DNA from: Pseudonocardiales bacterium
GTDB lineage: Bacteria; Actinomycetota; Actinomycetes; Mycobacteriales; QHCD01
NCBI GenBank assembly: GCA_003244255.1
Contig: QHCD01000038.1
Span: 1-46,054 of the forward strand
Length of the DNA stretch: 46,054 nt
Reading direction: 5' to 3'
In this document: positions 18,311 through 26,429 of the stretch, piece by piece
Layout of the letters: the number at the start of each line of letters is the position of its first letter
How positions within the stretch are numbered: the first letter of the stretch is position 1
Made by a program: the position numbers and the translations under genes
The notes under the pieces: generated by a model
Database searches by the model: none
What the model was told of the DNA's origin: nothing
What the model saw: only the letters and a program-made list of their open reading frames with translations

Positions 18311-18818
18311 CGGGCCACTCGATGACGGGCGACCCGACAACGGGCCACTCGAGGCCATCGCCGCCCGGCTGTCGGGCGCCGTCGAGGCGATCGACCCGGC
18401 GCCGATCCAGGCCTTCGACCTCGCGCGCGCGGCCATCGGCATGCGCAGTCTCGATGCGCAGCTGCTCGATCTGATGCGCGACTCCGCCGAGATCACCGCC
18501 AGCGTCCGTGGCGACGGCGACGACCGGCTGCTGTCCTTCGAGGCCCCCGCCGAACCGGGACACCGCGCCGGAATCGTCGTCGAAGCGCAGATCAGCGACG
18601 ATCACGGCCGCCGCAACGTGATGGCGCACCTGCCGGACTCGGTCGTCGACGCACGAGTCGAGACGGCCGACGGCGTCGTCGACTCGGACCTAGACGCCCC
18701 CGACGACGCACACGACGACCGCCTGCTCACGGCCTACGGTCTTGCGCCCGGGCCGGTGCGCCTGGTTCTCACGACCGAGGACGGTGCGCGGCTGGTCACC
18801 AGCTGGGTCAGCATCTGA
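18297..18818 (+). CDS. companion protein between sigma factor and TPR-CHAT protein
   Basis: 173 residues, soluble and acidic, with no signal peptide or membrane helix. A central block (AFDLARAAIGMRSLDAQLLDL, cut at 20: FDLARAAIGMRSLDAQLLDL) precedes a beta-rich C-terminal half (LLSFEAPAEPGHRAGIVVEA, VRLVLTTEDGARLV). I recall similar proteins downstream of actinobacterial ECF sigma factors but know no assigned function. ATG 18297 follows GAGGGGAG and overlaps the sigma gene by 14 bp. Position makes it the candidate anti-sigma factor or protease substrate of the trio; that is inference. Confidence 0.78.
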   Translation: MPVNDGPLDDGRPDNGPLEAIAARLSGAVEAIDPAPIQAFDLARAAIGMRSLDAQLLDLMRDSAEITASVRGDGDDRLLSFEAPAEPGHRAGIVVEAQISDDHGRRNVMAHLPDSVVDARVETADGVVDSDLDAPDDAHDDRLLTAYGLAPGPVRLVLTTEDGARLVTSWVSI

Positions 18819-18875
18819 CGGCGCCGCACGGCCCGTCGGGTCGGAGCGGATGAGGCGACGAGGTCCGCCGGGCGA

Positions 18876-19046
18876 TCAGCTGTGGACCGCGTCGGGTTCG
18901 CGCGGCGGCAGCGGCTCGTGAGTGGCCGTTGTGGCGGCGCCACCCGGCACGACGGGCTGGACCGCTTTCGGTGGCTTCTGGGGTCGCTGCGGGTCGCGGG
19001 GCTCGTCCCCGGGCTGAATCTTCGGCATGGGCTGCATCTCCGGCAT
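18876..19046 (-). CDS. 56-aa proline-rich hypothetical protein
   Basis: Short minus-strand gene between the companion and the CHAT gene: MPEMQPMPKIQPGDEPRDPQ, then RPQKPPKAVQPV, ending PLPPREPDAVHS. Third codon positions are strongly G/C as in real genes of this genome, and a GAGGGA site lies 8 nt before the ATG. There is no cysteine, membrane helix or known domain. It is convergent with the companion gene and divergent from the CHAT gene. It may be a further member of the sigma/CHAT unit; function unknown. Confidence 0.55.
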   Translation of the reverse strand: MPEMQPMPKIQPGDEPRDPQRPQKPPKAVQPVVPGGAATTATHEPLPPREPDAVHS

Positions 19047-19111
19047 GGTGGGCGTCCCTCGAGCGCTGTGATCGGCCACTCGCGCAGCGGGCTCGCGCGA
19101 GATACGACCTC

Positions 19112-19117
19112 TAGAGT
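19112..19117 (+). promoter_or_regulatory. possible -10 box for the CHAT gene
   Basis: TAGAGT fits TAnnnT and would start transcription near 19124, 5 nt before a 24-codon leader ORF and 76 nt before the chosen CHAT start. Confidence 0.35.
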
Positions 19118-19128
19118 AAGTCGCACTG

Positions 19129-19203
19129 ATGAAGAGGAGACACCGCGGATCCTCGGTGATACAGCTGTTGCTGGCCGCCGGGGCACGTCGGCGACGGTTG
19201 TGA
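19129..19203 (+). CDS. 24-aa leader ORF overlapping the CHAT gene start
   Basis: ATG 19129 opens a basic 24-residue peptide beginning MKRRHRGSSVIQLLLAAGAR. Its TGA overlaps the GTG of the CHAT gene (TTGTGA). The CHAT start has no ribosome site of its own, so coupled re-initiation is plausible. Translation is inferred. Confidence 0.3.
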   Translation: MKRRHRGSSVIQLLLAAGARRRRL

Positions 19204-21827
19204 GCGCGGCCGACCTCGCGGCACGGGCCGAGCAGCTGGTCGGTGTCGCCCCACGGCGAGCGCGCCGGGTCGCTGCCGCCGCCGTTGCCGCCGCCCGTGG
19301 CGAGTCCGATCGCCAGGCCGAAGCGGCCGCTTGGCACGCCGAGGCCCTCGCGGCCTGGACGCTCGGTGCGATGACCGAGGCGGTCACGGCGTCGCGGCGC
19401 GGCGTCGCCGCCGCACGACGGAACGGCGACCCGAGCCGGACCGCCGAGGCGCGCATGACCCTGGCGTTCCTGCTGCACGACCGGGGCGACACGGCCGCCG
19501 CGTTGCGCCAGCTCGATGCTGCCGCCGCCGACGCGCGGGGCGTCGTGGTCGGGCGGGTGTTGCATCAGCGCGGCCTGGTACTCCAGCGCTGCGGCCGCGA
19601 CGACGACGCGCTCGCGGCGTACCGCGCCGCACTGCCGATCCTGCGCCGCGGCGGTGACCTGACCTTCCAGGGCCGGGTGCACAACAACCGGGGCGTGCTG
19701 CAGGCCCAGCGCGGCCTGCTCCGAGCCGCCGAAACCGAGCTGACCGAGGCGCACCGCATCTACGCCGAGCTCGGCCAGGACAACCTGCTCGCCGACACCG
19801 TCTGGAACCTCGGGTTCGTCGCCGCCCGCCGCGGTGACGCGCCCGCCGCGCTGGCGCGCTACGACGACGCCGACGCCATCTACCGGCGGCACGGTGTTCC
19901 GAACGCGGAGCTGCTGCTCGACCGCTGCGAGCTGCTGCTCTCGGTGCGACTCACCGCCGAGGCGCGCGACACCGGCACGCGGGCCGTCGGCGAGCTCGGC
20001 GCGGCAGGGATGTCGACCCACCTGGCCGACGGCCTGCTGATGCTGGCGCAGGCGACCCTCGCCGACGGCGACCCCGCCGCCGCGCGCGGCTGCGCGCTGC
20101 GGGCGGCCAGGCTGTTCACCCGGCAGGGCCGCGACCGCTGGGCACTGCTCGCCCGGTACGTCGCCCTGCGCGCCGACGAGCGGTCCGGCGCCCCCGCGCC
20201 GTCGTTGCGCCGTCGGGCGGCCAGGATGCGCGAAGAGCTGGGGGCGGCCCGCTGGCAGGCGCAGGCGCTGGACTGTGCGCTGATCGATGCCAGGGCGGCG
20301 CTGCGGCTCGGGCAGTTGACGGCGGCCCGCCGCGCGCTCACCGGCATCGGCACGGCGCGCAATCGGGGTCCGCTCGAGCTTCGGGTGCGGGCCTGGCACG
20401 CGGCGGCGTTGCTCGCCGAGGCGCTCGACGACCCGGCCGGTGCCGCTCGCGCGGTGATCGCCGGTCTTGCGATCGTGGATCGGCAGCGCGCCGTCGTCGG
20501 CGCCACCGAGCTACGCGTCTACATGGCCGGGCACGGTGACGACCTGGCCCGTCTCGGCGTCGCCCTGGCGTGCAGGTCGGGCGCGCCCGCGGCTGTGCTG
20601 GATGCCGCGGAGCGCTGGCGGGCCGGCTCGCTGCGGCTGGTTCCGGTCCGACCGCCCGACGACGTCGCCCTGGCCGAATCGCTGGCCGCGCTACGCCGGG
20701 CCAGCGCCGCCGTCGAGGCTGCCGCGCTGGCGGGTGCGGCGGCCACAACAGAACGGGCCGACCAACATCGCCTCGAGCAGCGCGTTCGCGAGCTCGCCCG
20801 GCGTGCCAGCGGCTCCGGCACGCGAATGCCCAAGCCGCCGGCCGTCGACGAGCTCGCGACGATGCTCGGCGAACGGGCACTGGTCAGCCTCGTCGTCGAC
20901 GCCGAGACGCTGGTGGCGGTCACTGTGGCCGGCGACGTTGCGACGACGAGCCGGCTCGGCCCGGTTGGCCGCATGCACCGGCTAGCGGAGGCGATCCGGT
21001 TCGCGATGCGCAGGCTCGCGTTGCAGCACGGTCCAACCGAGCCCGCGGCGGCCGCGCTTGGCCGGGCGGCGGAGCGGCTGGATGGGATGCTCTTCGGGCC
21101 GCTGCGCACGGCGATCGGCGATCGCCCGCTCGTCGTCGTCCCGCTGTCGCCCTGGCATGCCTTGCCGTGGACGATCCTGCCGACCTGCATCGGACGCACG
21201 GTCACCGTGGCGCCATCGGCGTCGCTGTGGGCGCGGTGCACCACCGCGACAATTGCAGCTGCGCGGACGAGGAAACCGGGCCGGGTCGCGCTGGTGGCCG
21301 GCCCGCGACTGCCGGGCGCGGTCGACGAGGTCGCCCGGATCGCCGCGCTCTACGACGGCGCGACCGTGCTGACCGGCGCCGAGGCGACGGCTGAGGCCGC
21401 GCTCGCCGCCGTCGACGGAGCCGCGGTGGTGCACGTCGCCGCCCACGGCCGGCTGCGGCGGGACAACCCGCTGTTCTCCGCACTCGAGCTGGCCGACGGC
21501 CCGCTGACCGTCTACGACCTGGAACGGCTGAGCGCCGCACCGAGCCTCGTAGTGCTGTCGACCTGCCAGTCCGGCGTCGGCACGGCCCTCGGTGGCGGTG
21601 AGATCCTGGGGCTCTCCAGCGCGCTCTTCGCGCTCGGTACGACGTCGATAGTCGCCACCGTCGTACCGGTCGACGACGCGGACACCACCGAGGTGATGAC
21701 CGCACTGCACCGGGCGTTGCGGCAGGGCCGCACTCCGGCGGCGGCGCTCGCCACCGTCCAGGCGCGCGCCGCGGGCGGCGCCCTGACCACCACCGCGGCA
21801 AGCTTCGTCTGTTACGGCGCCGGCTAA
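19200..21827 (+). CDS. TPR-CHAT domain protein (putative caspase-like protease)
   Basis: 875 residues. The N-terminal two thirds are helical TPR-like repeats (ALAAWTLGAMTEAVTASRRG, ALAAYRAALPILRRGGDL, RAAETELTEAHRIYAELGQD). The C-terminal CHAT domain keeps both catalytic residues: His749 in VVHVAAHGRL and Cys789 in VVLSTCQSGVG. A typical CHAT end follows (GLSSALFALGTTSIVATVVP, AALATVQARA). GTG 19200 was taken as start because TPR-like sequence begins there; the frame is open further upstream. It lies downstream of a sigma factor and a small companion, suggesting proteolytic control of transcription. Both catalytic residues are seen; activity and substrate are not. Confidence 0.87.
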   Translation: MSAADLAARAEQLVGVAPRRARRVAAAAVAAARGESDRQAEAAAWHAEALAAWTLGAMTEAVTASRRGVAAARRNGDPSRTAEARMTLAFLLHDRGDTAAALRQLDAAAADARGVVVGRVLHQRGLVLQRCGRDDDALAAYRAALPILRRGGDLTFQGRVHNNRGVLQAQRGLLRAAETELTEAHRIYAELGQDNLLADTVWNLGFVAARRGDAPAALARYDDADAIYRRHGVPNAELLLDRCELLLSVRLTAEARDTGTRAVGELGAAGMSTHLADGLLMLAQATLADGDPAAARGCALRAARLFTRQGRDRWALLARYVALRADERSGAPAPSLRRRAARMREELGAARWQAQALDCALIDARAALRLGQLTAARRALTGIGTARNRGPLELRVRAWHAAALLAEALDDPAGAARAVIAGLAIVDRQRAVVGATELRVYMAGHGDDLARLGVALACRSGAPAAVLDAAERWRAGSLRLVPVRPPDDVALAESLAALRRASAAVEAAALAGAAATTERADQHRLEQRVRELARRASGSGTRMPKPPAVDELATMLGERALVSLVVDAETLVAVTVAGDVATTSRLGPVGRMHRLAEAIRFAMRRLALQHGPTEPAAAALGRAAERLDGMLFGPLRTAIGDRPLVVVPLSPWHALPWTILPTCIGRTVTVAPSASLWARCTTATIAAARTRKPGRVALVAGPRLPGAVDEVARIAALYDGATVLTGAEATAEAALAAVDGAAVVHVAAHGRLRRDNPLFSALELADGPLTVYDLERLSAAPSLVVLSTCQSGVGTALGGGEILGLSSALFALGTTSIVATVVPVDDADTTEVMTALHRALRQGRTPAAALATVQARAAGGALTTTAASFVCYGAG

Positions 21828-22228
21828 GCGTTACCGGTCCATGGCTTGCTGGGAGATGGGACGTCGGCCGGGCAGGCCCCCACATGCCTGCCCGGCCGCC
21901 CCCGATCGGGAACTCGGATGCGCCCCGTCCCTGCAGGGAAGAGCCGCACCCCGCGGCCCTGATACAACCCGTCGTCAAATGAACCGCTGACCCTGCGCGG
22001 CGGGTGTTTCACGGTGGGTGATCAATCCTGGCCAGACGGCAACAATCGACCGCAGATCAGGAGATTCCTGCGCCGTTCCCCGGACACGTGGACGACCGGA
22101 GTGGTTCACTCGGATGTACGCCGGGAGCGGCTCACCGGCCGCTTCCGACCGAGAATCCACTTCGGCACGACCGGCGGGTCGGCCGCCCACGCGCCACCGA
22201 GCACCGAGACGGATGAGCTGATACCCAC
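21828..22228. other. intergenic region between CHAT gene and BldC-like gene
   Basis: 401 bp. Apart from the hairpin at 21865-21898 I see no gene-like frame, RNA gene or clear promoter. It presumably holds the bldC-like promoter. Confidence 0.4.
21865..21898 (+). terminator. strong hairpin downstream of the CHAT gene
   Basis: A perfect 13-bp inverted repeat (cggccgggcaggc and its complement) with an 8-nt loop begins 38 bp after the CHAT stop. There is no T-tract, as is common for GC-rich actinobacterial terminators. Confidence 0.65.
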
Positions 22229-22465
22229 ATGGTGGATCCGCGGGAGCGTCTGATGACGCCGGGCGAAGTCGCCGAACTGTTCCGCGTCGACCCGAAGACC
22301 GTGACTAGATGGGCGTCAGCGGGACGCATTCGCAGCATCCGAACCCCGGGCGGTCATCGCCGATTCCTCGCCTCCGAGGTCGCCGCGTTGCTCAATGAAC
22401 TCTCGACCGACGGGCATTCGAGCGATCGGGCCACGAACGGTCCGGCCCAGGCTCCGGTGGCGTAG
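22229..22465 (+). CDS. BldC-family (MerR-type HTH) DNA-binding protein
   Basis: 78 residues. The single winged-helix domain (LMTPGEVAELFRVDPKTVTR, WASAGRIRSIRTPGGHRRFL) closely follows Streptomyces BldC, a small developmental regulator binding direct repeats. A polar tail (SSDRATNGPAQAPVA) ends it. The ATG at 22229 has only a weak ribosome site. It converges with the ParA-like gene 30 bp away. The regulon cannot be read from the window. Confidence 0.88.
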   Translation: MVDPRERLMTPGEVAELFRVDPKTVTRWASAGRIRSIRTPGGHRRFLASEVAALLNELSTDGHSSDRATNGPAQAPVA

Positions 22466-22495
22466 CCCGCACACCCGCGCGCCGGAGGGCCGAAC

Positions 22496-25135
22496 TCACC
22501 GCTGCTGGCCGAACCGCTGCGGTTGATGGGGCTCCCGCGGCTGGCCGAACCAGTGCTGCTGGCCCGAACCCTGCGGATGCCGCGCGCCCGAGACGAAGCC
22601 GTCGGCAATATCCGCGGCGAGTCCGAGCAGCGCGAGCCGGGTCTCGTCCCTCAGCTCGGCGAGGTCGACCTCCGCGCCCTCCTCCAGGTGCGGGTCGTAG
22701 GGAATGCGCGCCACCGCCCGGCACCGCGACCGGAAGTGCTCTTCGAGCCGGTCGATGTCCACGCTGCCCGACTTCGGCCGTACGGAGTTGATCACCGCGA
22801 CCGACCCGCGGACCAGCGAAGAGTACCCGTGCGCCTCGAGCCAGTCGATCGTCGCGCTCGCGCTGCGTGCGCCGTCGACCGACCCCGAGCTGACGACGAC
22901 GATCTGGTGCGCGAGCGCCAGCACGCCGGCCATCGCCGAGTGCAGCAGCCCCGTTCCGCAGTCGGTGAGCACGATGTTGTAGAAGCGCTCCAGCACGCTC
23001 GCGACGGTGCGGTAGTCCGCCTCGCTGAATGCCTGCGACACCGATGGATCGCTCTCGGAGGCCAGCACCTCGAGCCGGTCCGGTGACTGCGAGGTGTATC
23101 GGCGGACGTCGGAATACCGTTCGACGTGCCCGACGTCGTTGAGCAGGTTGCGGACCGTCGCCGTCGTCTCCAGGGGGATCTTGCCCGACAGGGTGCCGCG
23201 GTCGGGGTTGGCATCCACGGCGATCACCCGGTCACCCCGCAACGACGCGAGCGTCGCCCCGAAGCAGACGGTCATCGTGGTCTTGCCGACGCCACCCTTC
23301 AGGCTGATGACGGCGATCCGGTAGCAGCCGTGCACCGGGACGGTGGCGCGCCGGATGAGCTGCTGGCGAGCGGTCTCCTGCCTCGACATGCCTGGGTTGA
23401 CCGAGTGCCCGGACAGCGCGTACACCGCCCGGCGCCAACCGGCACTCGGCGCGGCCGAGCCCTTGGCGCGAAGCAGCGCCGCGGGGGACAGGTCGTCGGC
23501 CGACGGTGGTGCCTGCCGGACCGGCTGTTGGGGCTGCGGCTGGACCGGCTGTTGGGGCTGCGGCTGGACCGGCGCCTGAACCGGCTGTTGGAACTGCTGC
23601 TGCACCGGACGCTGTGGCTGCTGCACTGCCGGGTGATAGGGGTGCTGCTGGTTCGCCGGCCGCGGCGGCTGCTGGGCCGCTGGTGCCGGCGCCGGCCGGG
23701 CCGCCGGCCCGGGTTCGAACTGGGCTTGCTGCGGCGCAGCCGGATACCCCGGCACTGGCTGGCCGGCCCAGGTTGACCGGTCGCCGGTCCAGCCGTGCGG
23801 CGGCGGCTCGGCTGCGTCGGGATAGCTCGCGGGTTCCGCCGACAGGACGTCGCCCGGGGGCTCGGTCGGCTGGTCCGCTCGGGCCGGCTGGGCCCGCGAG
23901 GGCTCCCAGCTCGCATCGGCGTGAACGGGCGCATCGGCGGCTGGCGCATCGTCAGGTGCATTGTCGGGTGCATCGGTGGCGGCCGCGGACCACGACGGGA
24001 CATACGGCGTCGCCGGTGCGGCACCGTCGGCGGAGTCCCAGGCGTACGGCGGGGTCTGCGGCGGCTGCGGCGGCGTCGGTGGAGATTGCGGCGGGGTCAC
24101 CGCACGCTGCGGCGTGGGTTGCGGCGCAAACTGCCCGGGCGGCGGGGCGGCCAGACCCGGTCGGTCGGCGCCGGCCAGGGGGTCGTCCGGCGCGGCCCAT
24201 TGCCCCGGCTGCGCGATCGGCCCGCGCACGTCCGGCGGCACGGTGGCCGCAGGCCCGCCGAGGTCCGGTGCCGCCAGGGCACTGGCGGCTTCGGTGTCGG
24301 TCGGGTGCTCGTCCCTCGTCGCTGGTGCGGGGCGCGCAACATCGGAGCCGGCAGCGTCGGGACCGGCAGGCTCGGGACCGGCAGGCTCGAATCCCGCGAC
24401 ACTCGACTCGGCAACGTCGGTGCCCGCGTCGTCCGCTCCGACCTCCGTGTCGTCGGTCCGCTCGCAGCCGGTCGCCGGTTCGTAGCCGATCGCCGGTTCG
24501 TAGCCGATCGCCGGTTCGTAGCCGGGCGCCGGTTCGTAGCTCGGTGTCTGGCGATCCGTGCCGGGCGGGTAGCTACCCCGGTCGGCGGACTCGTCGGGCC
24601 CGGACTCGTCGTAGCTGGCGCTCGCCAGCAGGTCGTCCCAGCTGCTCGCCACGGGCGCTGACCAGTCGTTGTCCTGCTGCGCAGCGGGCGGGACCGACTC
24701 CGCGGCTTCCGGCGCCGGTCCGGCCGGCCGCGGCGGCGCGGATTCCCAGCTCTCCATTCCGGGCGGCAACCCGCCACCGTGCCAGGGTGCGGATGCGTCT
24801 GCGTCCGGCTGCGTGCTCGGGCTTGGGTACGCCAAGCTCGGCGGCTGTGCCGCGGGCCACCGGTCGTAGCTCGGGGCGGGCGGCGGTTGATGTCCGGGCG
24901 GCGGGTAGCCCGTCGATTGTTCCGGTGCGGTCCACGGCGTCCAGGCGTCGCGAGGAGCCACGTCGCGGGGTCCTGCGCCGCCGGGCTGGCCCGAGCCGGG
25001 CTGGTCGGACCGCTCGCCCTGGTTGGCCACGCCGGTGTGATCGGCTGACATGTTGTGCTGTGCGCTGTCCCAGCGCGCTTGCGCGGTCGGATCCGGTTCG
25101 CTCTTCTGACCCGTGCGGCGTCGCCACAGACTCAC
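22496..25135 (-). CDS. ParA/MinD-like ATPase with long disordered N-terminus
   Basis: 879 residues. The first ~570 are low-complexity Pro/Gln/Ala/Asp-rich sequence with short tandem repeats. The C-terminal ~290 form a MinD/ParA P-loop domain with a deviant Walker A (VISLKGGVGKTTM, near residue 610), VIAVDANPDRGTL and LTDCGTGLLHSAM. A Gln/Pro-rich tail ends the protein. By position after the cytochrome c maturation genes it corresponds to the ParA-like gene Rv0530 of the mycobacterial locus (recalled). GTG 25135 follows GAAAGGGG. Role unknown; the tail suggests a scaffold or partner-binding region. Confidence 0.85.
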   Translation of the reverse strand: MSLWRRRTGQKSEPDPTAQARWDSAQHNMSADHTGVANQGERSDQPGSGQPGGAGPRDVAPRDAWTPWTAPEQSTGYPPPGHQPPPAPSYDRWPAAQPPSLAYPSPSTQPDADASAPWHGGGLPPGMESWESAPPRPAGPAPEAAESVPPAAQQDNDWSAPVASSWDDLLASASYDESGPDESADRGSYPPGTDRQTPSYEPAPGYEPAIGYEPAIGYEPATGCERTDDTEVGADDAGTDVAESSVAGFEPAGPEPAGPDAAGSDVARPAPATRDEHPTDTEAASALAAPDLGGPAATVPPDVRGPIAQPGQWAAPDDPLAGADRPGLAAPPPGQFAPQPTPQRAVTPPQSPPTPPQPPQTPPYAWDSADGAAPATPYVPSWSAAATDAPDNAPDDAPAADAPVHADASWEPSRAQPARADQPTEPPGDVLSAEPASYPDAAEPPPHGWTGDRSTWAGQPVPGYPAAPQQAQFEPGPAARPAPAPAAQQPPRPANQQHPYHPAVQQPQRPVQQQFQQPVQAPVQPQPQQPVQPQPQQPVRQAPPSADDLSPAALLRAKGSAAPSAGWRRAVYALSGHSVNPGMSRQETARQQLIRRATVPVHGCYRIAVISLKGGVGKTTMTVCFGATLASLRGDRVIAVDANPDRGTLSGKIPLETTATVRNLLNDVGHVERYSDVRRYTSQSPDRLEVLASESDPSVSQAFSEADYRTVASVLERFYNIVLTDCGTGLLHSAMAGVLALAHQIVVVSSGSVDGARSASATIDWLEAHGYSSLVRGSVAVINSVRPKSGSVDIDRLEEHFRSRCRAVARIPYDPHLEEGAEVDLAELRDETRLALLGLAADIADGFVSGARHPQGSGQQHWFGQPREPHQPQRFGQQR
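23520..23567 (-). repeat. 24-bp direct repeat inside the ParA-like gene
   Basis: Two perfect 24-bp copies, with degenerate continuation, encoding a QPQPQQPV octapeptide repeat in the disordered region. Confidence 0.85.
24474..24545 (-). repeat. 18-bp tandem repeat (4 copies) inside the ParA-like gene
   Basis: Four near-identical 18-bp units encode YEPAxG hexapeptides (YEPAPG, YEPAIG, YEPAIG, YEPATG). The unit length is a multiple of 3, so copy-number change would keep the frame. Confidence 0.85.
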
Positions 25136-25309
25136 GATCGACCCCTTTCCGCCGGTTCGCTAGCCCACCTCGCCGGCCCACCCGGCCGGCCCACCTGATC
25201 GGTGTGGTGCCGCGAGCACCCGTCACATCGAAAGCAAGTCGGCACGAATTCCACCGCCGAGCCTAGATCGGACTCACCGCCCGTGAACAACGGGCGCCGG
25301 CCCCCCGCT

Positions 25310-25373
25310 CGCCGAGATCCGGATTTACCCCCGCTCGGGGCCGCGCAACCGGTGGTAAATCCGGATCTCGGCG
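25310..25373 (-). terminator. 20-bp perfect inverted repeat downstream of ccsB
   Basis: Arms 25310-25329 and 25354-25373 are perfect complements around a 24-nt loop. The structure begins 13 bp after the ccsB stop in the gap before the ParA-like gene. It could terminate the cytochrome c operon or be a dispersed repeat; each arm contains the small palindrome ATCCGGAT. Confidence 0.6.
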
Positions 25374-25385
25374 GGGGTTGGGGTC

Positions 25386-26426
25386 TCAGTTCAGGCCGGC
25401 GTAGGAGTGCAGCCCGGCGACGACGATGTTGACCACGAAAAAGTTGAAGACCAGCGTGGTGAAACCGATCAGGTTGATGACGCTCGCGGCGGAACCCTTC
25501 CAGCCCGCCGTCGCCCGCGCGTGCAGGTAGGCGGCGTAGACGACCCAGGTAATCAGCGCCCAGGTTTCCTTCGGGTCCCAGCTCCAGTACTTGCCCCACG
25601 CGGCCTCGGCCCAGATGGCGCCGCAGATGATCCCGAACGTGTACACCGGGAAACCGAATGCGACCGTCCGGTAGGCCATCCGATCGAGGGCGTCCGACCC
25701 GGGCAGGCGCGCACCCATCGACGCAACCGACCTTGGCTCGTTGCCGGCGACGACGACGTGCTCGTAACGCATCCGCACCAGGTACAGCAGCGTCGCAACC
25801 GAGCTGACCATGAAGATGCCGGTGCCGACCGCTGCGGAGCTGACGTGGATCGCGAGCCAATAGGAGTGCAGCGCGGGCACCAGCGGCGACGCCGCAGCGT
25901 AGAGCACCGTGCCGGCCAGGAACATCAGCACGATCACTGGCAGCAGCACGAACACGCCCAGGTAGCGCAGACGCGGCTGACGGATCAGCACCGTGAGGAA
26001 CGCGAGCACGGCAACCAGACCGGCGACGGAGGAGAACTCGTACATGTTGCCCCACGGCACGCGATCCACCGCGGCACCGCGGATCGCGATCGAGGCCGCG
26101 TGCAGCAACACGCCGAACACCGCGACGCCGATGCCGGCCCGTCCGGCCCGGCCCGCGACGGCGCGCCGGGCGTCGTGACGGCCGGCATCCGTCGGCGCTA
26201 CGTCGGCCGCCGTTGCCGGCGGGGGCGCGACGACGCCGACGGCACCGACCAGAACCTTCGCTGCGGCAGGCGTTTCCGCGGCCCGTGGCACGCCGCTGGT
26301 CGCCGCGACCCGGCCCTGCCGGCCGAAGGCGTACTCGGCGCAGAAGCAGACCATCGCGATGCTGTAGGTCGCGATCGCGAGGCTGAACAGGTGGTCCGAG
26401 AGGTGGGCCAGTTCGGTCGTTCCCAC
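25386..26426 (-). CDS. ccsB: cytochrome c biogenesis protein CcsB (ResC-like)
   Basis: Membrane haem-handling subunit of system II cytochrome c maturation, working with ResB. The 346 residues contain multiple membrane helices, conserved His sites and the WWD-type region (AWGKYWSWDPKETWALITW), plus the earlier WGNMYEF motif. An Ala/Pro-rich cytoplasmic insert lies around residues 40-95. GTG 26426 lies 3 bp after the resB stop. In mycobacteria the equivalent is called CcsA (Rv0529). Confidence 0.93.
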   Translation of the reverse strand: MGTTELAHLSDHLFSLAIATYSIAMVCFCAEYAFGRQGRVAATSGVPRAAETPAAAKVLVGAVGVVAPPPATAADVAPTDAGRHDARRAVAGRAGRAGIGVAVFGVLLHAASIAIRGAAVDRVPWGNMYEFSSVAGLVAVLAFLTVLIRQPRLRYLGVFVLLPVIVLMFLAGTVLYAAASPLVPALHSYWLAIHVSSAAVGTGIFMVSSVATLLYLVRMRYEHVVVAGNEPRSVASMGARLPGSDALDRMAYRTVAFGFPVYTFGIICGAIWAEAAWGKYWSWDPKETWALITWVVYAAYLHARATAGWKGSAASVINLIGFTTLVFNFFVVNIVVAGLHSYAGLN

Positions 26427-26429
26427 GCG

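Noticed and set aside
18876..20399. 507-aa minus-strand ORF across the CHAT gene
   Set aside because: Only its last 56 codons look like a gene; the rest is antisense of TPR-encoding sequence.
23506..25266. 586-aa plus-strand ORF opposite the ParA-like gene
   Set aside because: Arg/Pro/Ala-rich antisense of repetitive coding sequence with no recognisable domain.
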